From Pirellulales bacterium (GTDB lineage: Bacteria > Planctomycetota > Planctomycetia > Pirellulales > JALHLM01), in NCBI GenBank assembly GCA_022844585.1, contig JALHLM010000131.1:1-12572 (forward strand): DNA of 12,572 nucleotides. The letters run 5' to 3'. The position numbers were made by a program, and so were the translations under genes. How positions within the stretch are numbered: the stretch's first letter is position 1; each line of letters starts with the position of its first letter. Below the pieces are notes generated by a model. The model was not told the DNA's origin and searched no databases. It was given only the letters and a program-made list of their open reading frames with translations. Of the stretch, positions 12,461 through 12,572 are shown piece after piece.

Positions 12461-12572
12461 GTAGGCCGGGGGGATTGCACCCCCGGCCCCTCCAAGAACC
12501 GGACGTGAATTTCTCAATTCATCCGGCTCCCATCACTTGAGCCGCACGGGAACACGCCAAGTTTCCAGGGTA
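12461..12572 (-). mobile_element. 3' part of a bacterial group II intron, continuing past the window
   Basis: The minus strand holds a complete domain V and domain VI followed by a CUAC-type 3' end (last intron base near 12461). The intron enters from the right edge, where its other domains and any reverse transcriptase/maturase gene would lie. Bases 12530-12572 precede domain V; one minus-strand frame there ends TWRVPVRLK at a stop 5 bases before domain V and might be the end of an intron-encoded protein, but this is too short to call. Domain VI shows no evident bulged adenosine. The class is not settled from this fragment. Confidence 0.88.
12464..12529 (-). ncRNA. Group II intron domains V and VI
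   Basis: Domain V is the 34 bases 12496-12529, read on the minus strand. The outer stem is GAGCCGGAU with GUCCGGUUC, and contains the catalytic AGC triad at its positions 2-4. A two-base AC bulge follows, then a GAAUU/AAUUC upper stem and a GAGA (GNRA) loop. Domain VI (12464-12488) is a 9-bp stem, GGCCGGGGG with CCCCCGGCC, with a short loop and then UAC. Length, triad, bulge and loop all fit a functional domain V. Confidence 0.9.

Noticed and set aside
12269..12517. An 82-codon minus-strand frame across the intron end
   Set aside because: It runs through domain V/VI and the end of the nucleotidyltransferase gene; another frame gives the more gene-like tail ending at 12331.

Overview
The window looks like a piece of a high-GC planctomycete chromosome, probably of the Pirellulales kind; this is inferred. 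The signs are a large secreted protein with an N-terminal LEPR-xLL-like motif and C-terminal DUF4214 repeats, a single-chain PurS-PurL enzyme, a lipoprotein-like TPR protein, small conserved-looking hypothetical genes, and long spacers with decayed sequence. Most genes are ordinary housekeeping or secreted-protein genes. I see no defence island or complete novel system.

Left part (1-3300): the last 38 codons of a plus-strand gene and its strong terminator open the window. A minus-strand gene for an 848-residue beta-propeller/DUF4214 protein follows. Beyond it lies a decayed second copy of the same plus-strand gene end, followed by a terminator of the same type. The DUF4214 gene is therefore bracketed by two direct copies of one gene tail. 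Middle-left (3339-4052): two small minus-strand genes 33 bases apart, one of them with a C-terminal zinc ribbon.

Centre (4250-8085): tyrA (prephenate dehydrogenase) and purL (PurSL-type FGAM synthase) are joined by a 17-base overlap and are probably translationally coupled. A long imperfect inverted repeat built from CGCGAAA-like units separates purL from the convergent gene. Then come a secreted alpha/beta hydrolase (minus), a divergent TPR lipoprotein (plus), and the 59-codon rpmF gene (ribosomal protein L32, minus) with an excellent sigma70-type promoter.

Right part (10892-12572): a RidA-family protein and a nucleotidyltransferase-fold protein, each with a TA(A/G)AAT box 41-48 bases before its start. 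The window ends inside the 3' part of a group II intron on the minus strand; domains V and VI are clear. The intron appears to be inserted, in the sense orientation, into a minus-strand gene whose proline-rich C-terminus (42 codons) is visible as the 3' exon.
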